Below, one piece after another: positions 25,550-34,654 of a stretch of DNA of 64,000 bases. Every line of letters begins with the position of its first letter. Positions within the stretch are counted from its first letter, which is position 1. The DNA is from Cellulomonas sp. PhB150. GTDB lineage: Bacteria > Actinomycetota > Actinomycetes > Actinomycetales > Cellulomonadaceae. The stretch is from contig NZ_RKHX01000002.1 of the NCBI RefSeq assembly GCF_003755175.1, positions 248,001 to 312,000 on the forward strand, written 5' to 3'. A model generated the notes under the pieces. That model worked only from the letters and a program-made list of their open reading frames with translations, ran no database searches and was not told the origin of the DNA. The translations under genes were made by a program, and so were the position numbers.

Positions 25550-27220
25550 TCAGGCGCGCAGCTCGAGGTAGCGCGTGATGAGTGCCTTGGTCGACGGGTC
25601 CTGAGCCGCCAGGGCAGCGGAGTCGCCCTGGACGGCCGGTGCCACCTCGAGCGCGAGCTTCTTGCCGAGCTCGACGCCCCACTGGTCGAACGAGTCGATG
25701 CCCCACACGACGCCCTGCACGAAGGTGATGTGCTCGTACAGCGCGATGAGCTGGCCCAGCACGGAGGGGGTCAGCGACGCCGCGAGGATCGAGGTCGTCG
25801 GGCGGTTCCCCGAGAACACGCGGGCCGGGACGATCGCCTCGTCGGTGCCCTCGGCGCGGACCTCGTCGGCCGTCTTGCCGAACGCGAGCGCCTTGGTCTG
25901 CGCGAAGAAGTTCGCCAGGAACAGCGAGTGGACGTCGGTGTCGCCGTCCTTGAGCGGGTGCGCCGGGTTCGCCACCGCGATGAAGTCGGCCGGGATCAGG
26001 CGCGTGCCCTGGTGGATCAGCTGGTAGAACGCGTGCTGCCCGTTGGTGCCGGGCTCGCCCCAGAAGACCTCGCCCGTGGTGGTGGTGACGGCCTCGCCGT
26101 CCCAGCGCACCGACTTGCCGTTGGACTCCATGGTCAGCTGCTGCAGGTACGCCGGGAAGCGGTGCAGGTACTGCGCGTAGGGCAGGACCGCGTGCGTGTG
26201 GGCGCCCAGGAAGTTGACGTACCAGACGTTGAGCAGGCCCATCAGGACGGGCACGTTGCGCTCGAACGGGGTCGTGGCGAAGTGCTCGTCGACCGCGTGG
26301 AAGCCGGCGAGGAAGTCCCGGAAGCCGTCCGGGCCGATCGCGATCGCGAGCGACGTGCCGATCGCGGAGTCGACCGAGTACCGGCCGCCCACCCAGTCCC
26401 AGAAGCCGAAGGCGTTGGCGGGGTCGATGCCGAACGCGGCGACCTTGTCGAGCGCGGTCGAGACGGCGACGAAGTGCTTGGCGACGGCCTCGTTGCGCGC
26501 GTCCTCGTCGTCGGGCGTGCCGAGCTGGGCCCAGAGCCAGTCGCGGGCCAGGCGCGCGTTGGTCAGGGTCTCCAGGGTGCCGAACGTCTTGGACGCGACG
26601 ATGAACAGGGTGGTCGTCGGGTCGAGGCCCTTGACCTTCTCCGCGAGGTCGGTCGGGTCGATGTTCGAGACGAAGCGCACCTCGAGCCCGTCCTGCGCGT
26701 ACGGCTTGAGCGCCTCGTACGCCATGACCGGGCCGAGGTCCGAGCCGCCGATGCCGATGTTGACGACCGTGGCGACCCTCTTGCCGGTCACGCCGACCCA
26801 CTCGCCGCTGCGCACCTTGTCGGCGAACGCGGCGACCTTGTCGAGGACCTCCTGGACGTCGTGGTCGATGTCCTGACCGTCGACCACGAGCGCGGGCTGC
26901 TTCCCGGCGGGGCGGCGCAGGGCCGTGTGCAGGACCGCGCGGTCCTCGGTGACGTTGATGTGGTCGCCGCGCAGCATCGCCTGCAGGCGGTCCGCGAGGC
27001 CCACCTCGTCGGCCAGGCGGACCAGCAGCGCGAGCGTGTCGTCGGTGACGAGGTTCTTGGACAGGTCGACGTGCAGGTCGGCCACGTCCAGCGTGAGCCG
27101 CTCCGCGCGGCCGGCGTCGGCGGCGAACCAGCCGCGCAGGTCGGCCGTGAACGTGGACTCGTGCTCGGACAGGTCCTGCCAGGCGCTCGTGGTGGTGGCG
27201 TCGATGGGCTGCGTGGACAC
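25550..27220 (-). CDS. pgi: Glucose-6-phosphate isomerase
   Basis: A 556-residue protein with all family motifs: [60 protein letters not shown] with the catalytic Glu/His, and [18 protein letters not shown]. It interconverts glucose-6-phosphate and fructose-6-phosphate. The GTG at 27220 is chosen because GAGGGAA precedes it by about 6 nt and [10 protein letters not shown] follows. Length is normal for the long form. It would link NagB product to the pentose phosphate route. Confidence 0.97.
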   Translation of the reverse strand: MSTQPIDATTTSAWQDLSEHESTFTADLRGWFAADAGRAERLTLDVADLHVDLSKNLVTDDTLALLVRLADEVGLADRLQAMLRGDHINVTEDRAVLHTALRRPAGKQPALVVDGQDIDHDVQEVLDKVAAFADKVRSGEWVGVTGKRVATVVNIGIGGSDLGPVMAYEALKPYAQDGLEVRFVSNIDPTDLAEKVKGLDPTTTLFIVASKTFGTLETLTNARLARDWLWAQLGTPDDEDARNEAVAKHFVAVSTALDKVAAFGIDPANAFGFWDWVGGRYSVDSAIGTSLAIAIGPDGFRDFLAGFHAVDEHFATTPFERNVPVLMGLLNVWYVNFLGAHTHAVLPYAQYLHRFPAYLQQLTMESNGKSVRWDGEAVTTTTGEVFWGEPGTNGQHAFYQLIHQGTRLIPADFIAVANPAHPLKDGDTDVHSLFLANFFAQTKALAFGKTADEVRAEGTDEAIVPARVFSGNRPTTSILAASLTPSVLGQLIALYEHITFVQGVVWGIDSFDQWGVELGKKLALEVAPAVQGDSAALAAQDPSTKALITRYLELRA

Positions 27221-27313
27221 GGGTGTTCCCTCTCTGACGGATGCGGCGGGGCTGGTTCCCAACTTAGTGCGGGGTACGGGGTGCATGCGCGGGACGGTCA
27301 TGGGACCTCCACC

Positions 27314-27319
27314 TAGGCT
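27314..27319 (+). promoter_or_regulatory. Probable leaderless -10 for the 107-residue membrane protein
   Basis: TAGGCT ends 6 nt before ATG 27326. Confidence 0.5.
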
Positions 27320-27325
27320 GGCGCC

Positions 27326-27649
27326 ATGTCCCGAGTACCGACCGCCGTGATCGCCGCCCTGACGCTGGTCGTCGGGTTCTTCGTCGCCCAGGTGACCGAC
27401 GTCCGGGCGCTCGGCGGGCTCGTCCTGCTGGCGGGTGTCGCGTGGTGCGTGTGGCGCTCGCGGGCCGCTGGCGTGGCCCGGCTCGCCGCCGTGGTGGTCG
27501 TCGGCGCCGTGTGCTTCGTCGGGGCGCACGTCCTCGCGCCGCACCTGGGCGCGTGGCCGGCCGTGCTGCTCGTCGCCGCGGTGCTCGGCGTCGTGACCTG
27601 GGCACTCGTGGACCGGCGCGCGGACCGGCCGGCGGACCTGCGCGCGTGA
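27326..27649 (+). CDS. Small membrane protein, unknown function
   Basis: A 107-residue protein with four hydrophobic segments (about residues 5-23, 27-45, 50-68, 75-94) and a charged tail ([12 protein letters not shown]). I do not recognise the family. Its TGA overlaps the GTG start of the PfkB kinase gene, so the two are translationally coupled. Confidence 0.75.
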   Translation: MSRVPTAVIAALTLVVGFFVAQVTDVRALGGLVLLAGVAWCVWRSRAAGVARLAAVVVVGAVCFVGAHVLAPHLGAWPAVLLVAAVLGVVTWALVDRRADRPADLRA

Positions 27650-28485
27650 GGCTCGTCTGCTGCGGGCTGGCCACGCTCGACGTCGTCCAGGTGGTCGACG
27701 CGGTGCCGGGGTCGAACGCGAAGGTCGTCGCGCGCAGCCTGTCCGTGACCTTCGGCGGCCCCGCCGCCAACGCCGCGGCCGCGGCGGTCGCGCTCGGCGT
27801 CCCCGCCCGCCTGGTCACCGCGCTCGGGCGGTCGCCCCTGTCGACGCTGGTCCGGTCCGGGCTCGAGGCCGCCGGCGTCGAGGTCGTCGACCTGCTCGAC
27901 GGACCCGGCTCGCCCGCGGTCTCGACCGTGCTGGTGACGGCGTCGACGGGTGAGCGGGCCGTGGTGTCGGTCAACGCGACGGGCGTGTCCGGGCTCGGGC
28001 CTGCGGCGCCCTGGGTGGCCGACGCGACCGCGGTGCTCGTGGACGGGCACCACCTCGGCGCTGCGGTCGAGCTCGCCTCGGCTGCCTCCGTCCCGGTGCT
28101 GCTCGACGGCGGCAGCTGGAAGCCCGGGCTGGGCTCCTTGCTCAGGTTCGTCGACCACGCCGTGCTCTCCGCCGACTTCCGACTGCCCGAGCCGGTCGCC
28201 GACCTCGCGGCGGCCGTCGCCGCGCTCGGGCCGTCGTCCGTCGCGATCTCCGCCGGCGCCGGGGCCATCCGGCTGGTGACCGGGGGAGTCGAGTCCTGGA
28301 TCGAGGTGCCCGTCGTCGACGACGTGGTCGACACCCTGGGCGCCGGCGACGTGCTGCACGGAGCGATCGGTGCGGCCCTGGCCCGCGGCGAGGACATCGC
28401 CACGGCGCTCGCGGCCGGTGCCCTGGTCGCGAGCGAGTCGGTCCGCCACCAAGGCGCCCTCGGCTGGGCCACCGCCCGCGCCTGA
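27646..28485 (+). CDS. PfkB-family carbohydrate kinase
   Basis: A 279-residue ribokinase-like protein. It has the N-terminal [16 protein letters not shown] motif and the C-terminal [14 protein letters not shown] motif with the catalytic Asp and anion hole. The family phosphorylates sugars or nucleosides; which one is not visible. The GTG at 27646 overlaps the previous stop (GTGA). The gene ends before a long repeat-rich convergent gap. Confidence 0.9.
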   Translation: MRLVCCGLATLDVVQVVDAVPGSNAKVVARSLSVTFGGPAANAAAAAVALGVPARLVTALGRSPLSTLVRSGLEAAGVEVVDLLDGPGSPAVSTVLVTASTGERAVVSVNATGVSGLGPAAPWVADATAVLVDGHHLGAAVELASAASVPVLLDGGSWKPGLGSLLRFVDHAVLSADFRLPEPVADLAAAVAALGPSSVAISAGAGAIRLVTGGVESWIEVPVVDDVVDTLGAGDVLHGAIGAALARGEDIATALAAGALVASESVRHQGALGWATARA

Positions 28486-28537
28486 CACCCGCCGGGTGTC
28501 CACCGAGCGCCCGCGCCAGCCAGGGAGGTCGGACCGC

Positions 28538-28608
28538 CGAGACCGACCCTCGCGGGCGAGAACGACCCTCCGGAAGGGTCGTACTCGCACCGGGCGGTCG
28601 TTCTCGGC
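28538..28608. repeat. 71-bp imperfect palindrome (element E1)
   Basis: Symmetric about 28573. Each half holds an outer CCGAGA-CGACC block and an inner GAG-ACGACCCT block. Confidence 0.85.
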
Positions 28609-28703
28609 GGCCCGCCACCCGGGCGTGCTGGGCCGGGTCACCGCCTCACCTCACACTCGCCGGGGGCGGCCCGTGCCCCGCGCCCTCACGGTGAGGCCGG
28701 ATC

Positions 28704-28772
28704 GAGAACGACCCTCGCGGGTGAGAACGACCCCGCGGGAGGGTCGTTCTCGCACCGGAGGGTCGGTCTCGG
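28704..28772. repeat. 69-bp imperfect palindrome (element E2)
   Basis: The same motif order as E1 with outer CGAGA-CGACCCTC and inner GAGAACGACCC blocks. It lies about 95 bp after E1 in the same gap. Confidence 0.85.
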
Positions 28773-28810
28773 CGAGCGGGCGAGGCGAGCGGGGGGGCCG
28801 GGCGGGCAGG

Positions 28811-29878
28811 TCAGGCCAGGGCGTCGCGGACGAGCGGGGCGACGACCGTGCCCAGGAGCTCGATCGCGCGCAGCGACTCCGCCTGCGGGACCCCGGACAG
28901 GTCCATCTGGAACGCCTGCCGGTCGTGCCCGAGCACGGCGTGCAGCGCGACGATGCGCTCGGCGACCTCCTCGGGGTGCCCGACGAAGTACGCCCCGCCG
29001 CGTGCGGCCTGCGACTCGTAGGAGATCCGGTTCGGCATCGCGAACCCGCGCTCGGAGGAGATCCGCCGCATCGACTCGAGCCAGTACGGGTAGAAGAACT
29101 CCCGCGCAGCCTTGCTCTCCTCGCCGACGAACCCCATGCCGGCGACGGCCACGAACGGCTCCGCATCCTGCGGGAGCCGCGACCGGACCGACGGACCGGC
29201 CTCGGCGAACGAGCGGCGGTACAGGTCGACGAGCGGCGCGAACGACGCGGGCTGCCCGCCGATGATCGCGTAGCTGATGGGCAGCCCGAGCAGCCCGGCA
29301 CGGGCCGAGGACTGCGGGTTGCCGCCCGTGGCCACCGCGATGTCGAGGTGCGCGCCGCGGCCCGGCTTGTCGTAGGGCCGGGGCAGGACGAGCGCGTCGT
29401 CGAGAGCGGGACGGAAGCGGCCCGACCAGGTGGTGCGCTCGGCCAGGTCGAGCTGCAGCAGGAGCGCGATCTTCTCGTCGTACAGCTCGTCGTAGTCGTC
29501 GAGCGAGGCGCCGAACAGGGGGTAGGACTCGATGAACGAGCCGCGCCCGGCGAGCAGCTCGACGCGTCCCTGCGAGTACAGGTCCATCGTCGAGAACTGC
29601 TGGTAGACGCGCACCGGGTCCTCGGTGGACAGCACCGTGACGGCCGAGCCGACGGTGATCCGCGACGTCTGGGCCAGGGCCGCGGCGATCACGGTCGACG
29701 GCGAGGAGATGGCGTAGTCGGGGCGGTGGTGCTCGCCGATCCCGGCGTACTCGAGGCCCACCTCGTCGGCCAGCCGGATGCGTTCCAGCACGTCGCGCAG
29801 CCGCTGCCCGGGCGAGATCACCTCGCCGGTCACGGGGGAGGGGTGCACGTCGCCGAACGTGTAGAAGCCGAGTTCCAT
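28811..29878 (-). CDS. LLM-class flavin-dependent oxidoreductase
   Basis: A 355-residue luciferase-like protein starting MELGFYTFGDVHP. It has IGEHHRPDYAISSP, SRITVGSAVTVLSTEDPVRVYQQF, VELLAGRGSFIESYPLFG and ATGGNPQSSARAG, typical of the CE1758-type FMN-dependent subgroup. The ATG at 29878 is preceded by TATCGT with a 6-nt spacer. Substrate unknown. It is divergent from the amino-sugar regulator, though no shared operator is clear. Confidence 0.9.
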   Translation of the reverse strand: MELGFYTFGDVHPSPVTGEVISPGQRLRDVLERIRLADEVGLEYAGIGEHHRPDYAISSPSTVIAAALAQTSRITVGSAVTVLSTEDPVRVYQQFSTMDLYSQGRVELLAGRGSFIESYPLFGASLDDYDELYDEKIALLLQLDLAERTTWSGRFRPALDDALVLPRPYDKPGRGAHLDIAVATGGNPQSSARAGLLGLPISYAIIGGQPASFAPLVDLYRRSFAEAGPSVRSRLPQDAEPFVAVAGMGFVGEESKAAREFFYPYWLESMRRISSERGFAMPNRISYESQAARGGAYFVGHPEEVAERIVALHAVLGHDRQAFQMDLSGVPQAESLRAIELLGTVVAPLVRDALA

Positions 29879-29884
29879 GTCCCG

Positions 29885-29890
29885 ACGATA
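29885..29890 (-). promoter_or_regulatory. Probable leaderless -10 for the LLM oxidoreductase
   Basis: TATCGT on the minus strand ends 6 nt before ATG 29878. Confidence 0.45.
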
Positions 29891-29968
29891 GGGCCGTCCG
29901 GTTCGTCCGCGCCTGGGTGGAGTCTCATGACACGACGTGGACCCGCTGGTTACGGCGTGTTTCGGACC

Positions 29969-29991
29969 GGTCACGATGTGGTCACGGTCAC
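29969..29991 (+). repeat. Three GGTCAC direct repeats upstream of the ROK promoter
   Basis: GGTCAC occurs at 29969, 29980 and 29986, 10-35 bp upstream of the -35 hexamer. They could be activator half-sites; no match to a known regulator is claimed. Confidence 0.4.
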
Positions 29992-30000
29992 AGAAGGTAG

Positions 30001-30031
30001 TTGACACGGATTAGTAAGGCAGGTCTACTAA
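30001..30031 (+). promoter_or_regulatory. Promoter and probable ROK operator
   Basis: A consensus -35 TTGACA (30001-30006), 17-bp spacer and TCTACT -10 (30024-30029) end 7 nt before ATG 30037, predicting a leaderless mRNA. TTAGTA (30011-30016) and TACTAA (30026-30031) form an inverted repeat over the spacer and -10, a good repressor site for autoregulation. Confidence 0.7.
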
Positions 30032-30036
30032 CAAAC

Positions 30037-31197
30037 ATGACAACGGTCGGACAGCCCCGAGTGACGGGTGCACGAGCGGTGGGTCGGATGCTCCGGCCGA
30101 CCGCGAAGGCGCTGCCCGAGCACGCCCGGGCCCACAACCGTTCGATGGTGCTCGCGCACCTCTTCCACGAGGGTCCCTCGTCCCGGGCGGACATCGCCCG
30201 CTCGACCGGCCTGACCCGCGTCACGGTCTCCAGCCTCGTCGACGATCTCATGGGGGAGGGCCTGGTCACCGACCTCGGCGTCCGCTCCGAGGGCAAGGTC
30301 GGCAAGCCGGCCACGCTCGTCGGGATGCAGACCGAGGCGTTCCAGATCGTCGCGGTCGACCTCACCGACGACTCCCGCCTGCTGGGTGCCGTGATGACGC
30401 TCGTCGGCGACGTGCTTCACCGCCTGACCGTCCCGCTCGAGGGGCGGATGGGCGACGCCGCCGCCGACCTGACCGAGACGCTGTGCCGCGACCTGCTCGC
30501 GCTGGCCGACCGCCCCGTGCTGGGTGTCGGCCTCTCGTCTCCCGGCGTCATCGACAACGACGGCCGCATCGTCCAGGCGCCCAACCGCGGCTGGTACGAC
30601 GTGCCGATGGCCGCGCTGCTCAGCGAGCGGCTCGACGTCCCGGTGCACGTCGCCAACGACGCCAACACCCGTGCGCTCGCCGAGTTCACCTACGGCGAGG
30701 CGGCCGGCGGCTCGATGGTCGTCACCGTCGGGCAGGGCGTCGGCGCCGGCATCGTCGTCGACGGCGCGCTCGTCGTGGGCCGTCACCACGCGGCCGGCGA
30801 GATCGGGCACGTGACCGTCGTGGACGACGACCCCGACGAGTGCGCGTGCGGCCGCCGCGGCTGCCTCGAGACCGTCCTGAGCGTGCCGGCCCTGCGCCGC
30901 CGCACCTCCGGTCTCTCCCCCCAGGACTCCGACGCCGTGCTGGCGTCGGTCGGACGGTTGCTCGGGTTCGCCCTGGCACCCGTCGTGTCTGCGCTCGACC
31001 TCGGTGAGGTCCTGCTCTCCGGCCCCCCGGAGCTGCTGGACGGACCTCTGCGGGAGGCGGCGCTCGACGCCGTCCGAGCCCGAACCATGCCCGTCATCGG
31101 GCAGTCGTTCGCGCTGCGGATGGGATCGCTCGACGAGGACGGAGCGCTGGCAGGCGCTGCAGTGCTCGTCCTGGCAGGTCAGCTCGGGGTCTCGTGA
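30037..31197 (+). CDS. ROK-family transcriptional regulator (NagC/XylR type)
   Basis: A 386-residue regulator. The N-terminal winged helix (about residues 30-85) has SRADIARSTGLTRVTVSSLVDDL. A ROK sugar-binding domain follows, with NDANTRALAEF, GVGAGIVVDG, AGEIGHVTV and the zinc motif CACGRRGCLETV. It is the first gene of an amino-sugar uptake operon and probably represses it until an amino-sugar phosphate or oligosaccharide binds. The ATG at 30037 is preferred to the TTG at 30001, which is the -35 element. Confidence 0.9.
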   Translation: MTTVGQPRVTGARAVGRMLRPTAKALPEHARAHNRSMVLAHLFHEGPSSRADIARSTGLTRVTVSSLVDDLMGEGLVTDLGVRSEGKVGKPATLVGMQTEAFQIVAVDLTDDSRLLGAVMTLVGDVLHRLTVPLEGRMGDAAADLTETLCRDLLALADRPVLGVGLSSPGVIDNDGRIVQAPNRGWYDVPMAALLSERLDVPVHVANDANTRALAEFTYGEAAGGSMVVTVGQGVGAGIVVDGALVVGRHHAAGEIGHVTVVDDDPDECACGRRGCLETVLSVPALRRRTSGLSPQDSDAVLASVGRLLGFALAPVVSALDLGEVLLSGPPELLDGPLREAALDAVRARTMPVIGQSFALRMGSLDEDGALAGAAVLVLAGQLGVS

Positions 31198-31283
31198 CGA
31201 CCCCGAGCCGACCAACTGCAGGTCGGAACCACCCCCGGCGACGCCATCCGGCGCTCGCCTCGCTCACGGGAGGAAACCCCAAC

Positions 31284-32624
31284 GTGAAGATCTTACGTTT
31301 CGCGGCCGTCGGCGTGGCGGCAGCGCTTGCGCTGACCGCGTGCAGCTCCGGCGACGACAGCCCGGCGGAGACGACGAAGCCCTCCGAGTCGGCCGCCGCG
31401 CCCGAGGCAGCCACGATCAAGCTGTGGCTCAACGGCACGGACACCCCGGACGCCCTGCGCGAGTACCTGACGACGACGTTCGCCGCGCAGAACCCCGGCT
31501 CCAAGCTCGTCATCGAGCAGCAGGACTGGAACGGTCTCGTTCCTCGCCTGCAGACGGCCCTCTCCTCCGAGGACCAGACCCCCGACGTGGTCGAGGTCGG
31601 CAACACGCAGTCGGCGACGTTCACCTACGCGGGTGCGTTCTCCGACCTGACGAGCCTGTACCCCGAGCTCGGCGGCGACAAGCTGCTCCCCGGCTTCGTC
31701 GAGGCCGGTACGGCCGACGGCAAGGTCATGGCGGTGCCGTACTACTCCGGCGCCCGCGCCGTGTTCTACAACAAGGACATGTTCAAGGACGCAGGCGTCG
31801 AGGTCCCCACGACGCTCGCCGACTTCACCACGGTCGCCAAGAAGCTCACGACCGACAAGGTCTCCGGCTTCTGGTTCCCGGGCCAGGACTGGTACAACGG
31901 CGCCACCTGGATCTACACCAACGGTGGTGAGCTCGCGACGCAGGACGGCGACACCTGGAAGGGTGCGCTGGAGTCGGCCGACTCGATCAAGGGCCTCGAG
32001 CAGGTCCAGGACCTGTTCAAGACGGCCACCAAGGCGCCTGCCGACAGCGACTCGAACGAGCCGTGGGTTCCCTTCAACCAGGGCAAGGCCGCGATGTTCT
32101 CGGCTCCGACCTGGGCGCGCTGGAGCATCGACCTGCCTGAGTGCAACGAGGGCGTTGCGGCCGACGACACGTCGGACGACGCGACCGCGAAGCGCACGAA
32201 GCAGCAGGCCTGCAACGAGGAGCACACCGGCGTCTTCGCGATGCCGGGCCTGACGGCCGACTCGTTCGCGACCGCCTTCGCCGGCGGCTCCAACCTGGGC
32301 ATCCCCGCCAAGTCGAAGCACCAGGAGCTGGCCCAGAACCTGCTGAAGATCATCTTCTCGGCGGACTTCCAGAACCAGCTGGGCAAGAACGGCCTGATCC
32401 CGGGCAACACCGAGTACGCCACGTCCATGGGCGACGACGTGTACGCCAAGGCCGCGATCGCCGCCGCCCTGGGCGCCAAGCTCACGCCGGCCGCCGAGAA
32501 CTGGGCGACCGTCGAGGGCGACCGCATCCTGGAGGACTTCTTCCAGAAGATCGCCACCGGTGCGGACGTCACGGCTTCCGCGAAGGCTGCGGACCAGCTG
32601 ATCAGCGACGCGCTGAACAAGTAG
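31284..32624 (+). CDS. ABC transporter sugar-binding lipoprotein
   Basis: A 446-residue family-1 extracellular solute-binding protein. It has a lipoprotein signal with LTACSSG lipobox, then AATIKLWLNGTD, a VVEVGNTQSATFTYAG segment, VPYYSGARAVFYNKDMF, WLF-like PWVPFNQGKAAMFSAPTW and a FAGGSNLGIPAKSKHQ C-lobe motif. GGGAGG lies 10 nt before GTG 31284. Given nagB and a ROK kinase in the same operon, the ligand is probably N-acetylglucosamine or chito-oligosaccharides. Confidence 0.9.
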   Translation: MKILRFAAVGVAAALALTACSSGDDSPAETTKPSESAAAPEAATIKLWLNGTDTPDALREYLTTTFAAQNPGSKLVIEQQDWNGLVPRLQTALSSEDQTPDVVEVGNTQSATFTYAGAFSDLTSLYPELGGDKLLPGFVEAGTADGKVMAVPYYSGARAVFYNKDMFKDAGVEVPTTLADFTTVAKKLTTDKVSGFWFPGQDWYNGATWIYTNGGELATQDGDTWKGALESADSIKGLEQVQDLFKTATKAPADSDSNEPWVPFNQGKAAMFSAPTWARWSIDLPECNEGVAADDTSDDATAKRTKQQACNEEHTGVFAMPGLTADSFATAFAGGSNLGIPAKSKHQELAQNLLKIIFSADFQNQLGKNGLIPGNTEYATSMGDDVYAKAAIAAALGAKLTPAAENWATVEGDRILEDFFQKIATGADVTASAKAADQLISDALNK

Positions 32625-32633
32625 TCGTACCCC

Positions 32634-32673
32634 GGTCGGTGGTCGGCTGACCACGGTCAGCCGACCACCGACC
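32634..32673 (+). terminator. Intra-operon hairpin between the binding protein and permease genes
   Basis: A perfect 19-bp inverted repeat (32634-32652 with 32655-32673) and 2-nt centre, 9 nt after the lipoprotein stop. No U tract. It likely stabilises or partly terminates the message so the binding protein is made in excess. Confidence 0.7.
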
Positions 32674-32791
32674 ACACGATCACCCGTCGACGACCCGGCA
32701 GGACGCCGGACGTACGACCCCCTGATCCGGCGCGGCCGGGCCTGCTCCCAGCGGGCCGGCTCGGCTGCGCCATCAGACTGGAGCTCTCCTC

Positions 32792-33736
32792 ATGGCAGCC
32801 ACTGCCCCCACGGTTTCCGGGACCACGACGCCGTCGGTCCCACCCCTCCGCCGCCGCCGGCCGAAGCTCGGCGCGTACGGCCTGCTCGTCCCGGCGAGCA
32901 TCCTCATCGGCGTCGCACTCGGGTACCCCCTGGTCCGCCAGTTCGTCATCAGCTTCCAGGAGTACGGCCTCAAGCAGCAGTTCGGGGCCCCGGCCGAGTG
33001 GGTCGGCCTGCAGAACTACACCGACCTGCTGACCGACTCCTACGTGTGGACCGTCATCGGTCGCTCGGTCGCCTTCTGCTTCGTCAACGCCATCGTCACG
33101 ATGGTCATCGGCATGAGCCTCGCCGTCCTGATGCAGCGCATCGGTCGCGCCGCGCGGATCACGCTGCAGGTCTCGCTGCTGCTCGCCTGGGGCACGCCCG
33201 TGCTGGCGTCCATGACGGTGTGGCAGTGGCTGTTCGACACGCAGAACGGCGTCATCAACTGGGTGCTGTCCCACGTGCTCGGCATCGACTCGATGGCGCA
33301 GCACTCGTGGATCATCGAGCCGCTGTCGTTCTTCTTCGTCGCGACCGTCATCGTCGTGTGGATGTCCGTGCCGTTCGTCGCGTTCTCGATCTACGCGGGC
33401 CTGCTGCAGGTGCCGGCCGAGACGATGGAGGCCGCGCAGCTCGACGGCGCGTCCGCCCGCCAGCGGTTCTGGGGCATCACGATCCCGATGATCCGACCCG
33501 TCCTGTCGATCGTCCTGCTGCTGCAGGTGATCTGGGACCTCAAGGTCTTCACGCAGATCTACGTGCTGCAGCGCGCCGGTGCGCCGACGCGCGACACCAA
33601 CCTGCTCGGCACGCTCATCTACTCCTACTCCAAGGAGTTCGGCATGGCCGGGGCGCTCGCCACGATCATGCTCGTGCTGACCCTCGCCCTCACCGGGTTC
33701 TACATCCGGCAGATGCTGAAGGAGGACGAGCTGTGA
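32792..33736 (+). CDS. Sugar ABC transporter permease (MalF type)
   Basis: A 314-residue inner-membrane protein with six transmembrane segments. A conserved EAA loop reads ETMEAAQLDGASARQRFWGITIPMIRP, and YPLVRQFVISFQEYG follows the first helix. The ATG at 32792 follows a GGAGCTCTCCTC ribosome binding region. It pairs with the next gene to form the channel; the ATPase is not in the operon and is probably a shared MsiK-type subunit elsewhere. Confidence 0.92.
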   Translation: MAATAPTVSGTTTPSVPPLRRRRPKLGAYGLLVPASILIGVALGYPLVRQFVISFQEYGLKQQFGAPAEWVGLQNYTDLLTDSYVWTVIGRSVAFCFVNAIVTMVIGMSLAVLMQRIGRAARITLQVSLLLAWGTPVLASMTVWQWLFDTQNGVINWVLSHVLGIDSMAQHSWIIEPLSFFFVATVIVVWMSVPFVAFSIYAGLLQVPAETMEAAQLDGASARQRFWGITIPMIRPVLSIVLLLQVIWDLKVFTQIYVLQRAGAPTRDTNLLGTLIYSYSKEFGMAGALATIMLVLTLALTGFYIRQMLKEDEL

Positions 33737-34653
33737 GCACCGTCTCCGCCCCCACCACGCTCGGCACCCCCGCCGCGCGACCGACCAAGGTCGCCCGGAC
33801 GAGCTCGACGGAGTCGGGCCGCAGCCAGACCTCGAAGTCCCGTCGCCTGCTCGGCGCGCTGGCCGTCGTCGTCGCGCTCGCCTGGGTGTTCCCGATCTAC
33901 TGGATGATCAACAGCGCCTTCCAGCCGCTGAACAAGCTGCAGGCCGAGAATCCCGCGTGGCTCCCGCTCGGCGGCACGATCGCCAACTTCCGCCAGGTGC
34001 TCGACGACGGCACGTTCTGGGCCGCGATGCGGACCTCGCTGTCGGTCGTCGTGATCGTCCTCGTCGCGGCGCTGATCTTCGCGTTCCTCGCCGCCCTGGC
34101 CGTGAGCCGGTTCCGGTTCAAGGGCCGCAAGTCGTTCATCCTGACGATCCTCGTCGTGCAGATGATCCCCGCCGAGGGCCTGTTCATCTCGCAGTACCAG
34201 GTGCTCGACGGCTGGGACCTGGTCAACAAGGTCGCGGGCCTCGCGCTCGTCTACACCGCGGCGATCCTGCCCTTCACGATCTGGATGCTGCGCGGCTTCG
34301 TCGCGGGCGTGCCGATCGAGCTGGAGGAAGCGGCGATGGTCGACGGCCTCTCGCGCGTCGGCGCCTTCTTCCGCATCACGTTCCCGCTGCTGGCCCCGGG
34401 CCTCGTGGCCGCCGGCGTGTTCGGCTTCCTGCAGGCCTGGAACGAGTACACGCTGGCCCTCGTGGTCATGACCGATCCCGCGCAGCGCACGCTACCGCTG
34501 TGGCTGCAGGGCCTGGTCGAGTCCAACCGGGCCACCGACTGGGGCGTCGTCATGGCCGGCTCCGCGGTCATCGCCATCCCCGTCATCGTGTTCTTCCTGT
34601 TCGTGCAGGGCAAGATGACGTCTGGGCTGGTCTCCGGAGCGGTGAAGGGCTGA
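33733..34653 (+). CDS. Sugar ABC transporter permease (MalG type)
   Basis: A 306-residue permease with a Ser/Thr-rich cytoplasmic N-terminus and six transmembrane segments. The EAA loop reads PIELEEAAMVDGLSRVGAFFRITFPLLAPG. The GTG at 33733 overlaps the previous stop (GTGA), so translation is coupled. Second half of the amino-sugar channel. Confidence 0.92.
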   Translation: MSTVSAPTTLGTPAARPTKVARTSSTESGRSQTSKSRRLLGALAVVVALAWVFPIYWMINSAFQPLNKLQAENPAWLPLGGTIANFRQVLDDGTFWAAMRTSLSVVVIVLVAALIFAFLAALAVSRFRFKGRKSFILTILVVQMIPAEGLFISQYQVLDGWDLVNKVAGLALVYTAAILPFTIWMLRGFVAGVPIELEEAAMVDGLSRVGAFFRITFPLLAPGLVAAGVFGFLQAWNEYTLALVVMTDPAQRTLPLWLQGLVESNRATDWGVVMAGSAVIAIPVIVFFLFVQGKMTSGLVSGAVKG

Positions 34654-34654
34654 C

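Larger units (their letters stand above)
28486..28810. other. 325-bp convergent intergenic region with two related palindromes
   Basis: No gene is seen. The region contains two imperfect palindromes of about 70 bp (28538-28608 and 28704-28772), which together contain roughly eight copies of a GAGAACGACCCTC-like motif in alternating orientation, with GC-rich filler between. Confidence 0.8.
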
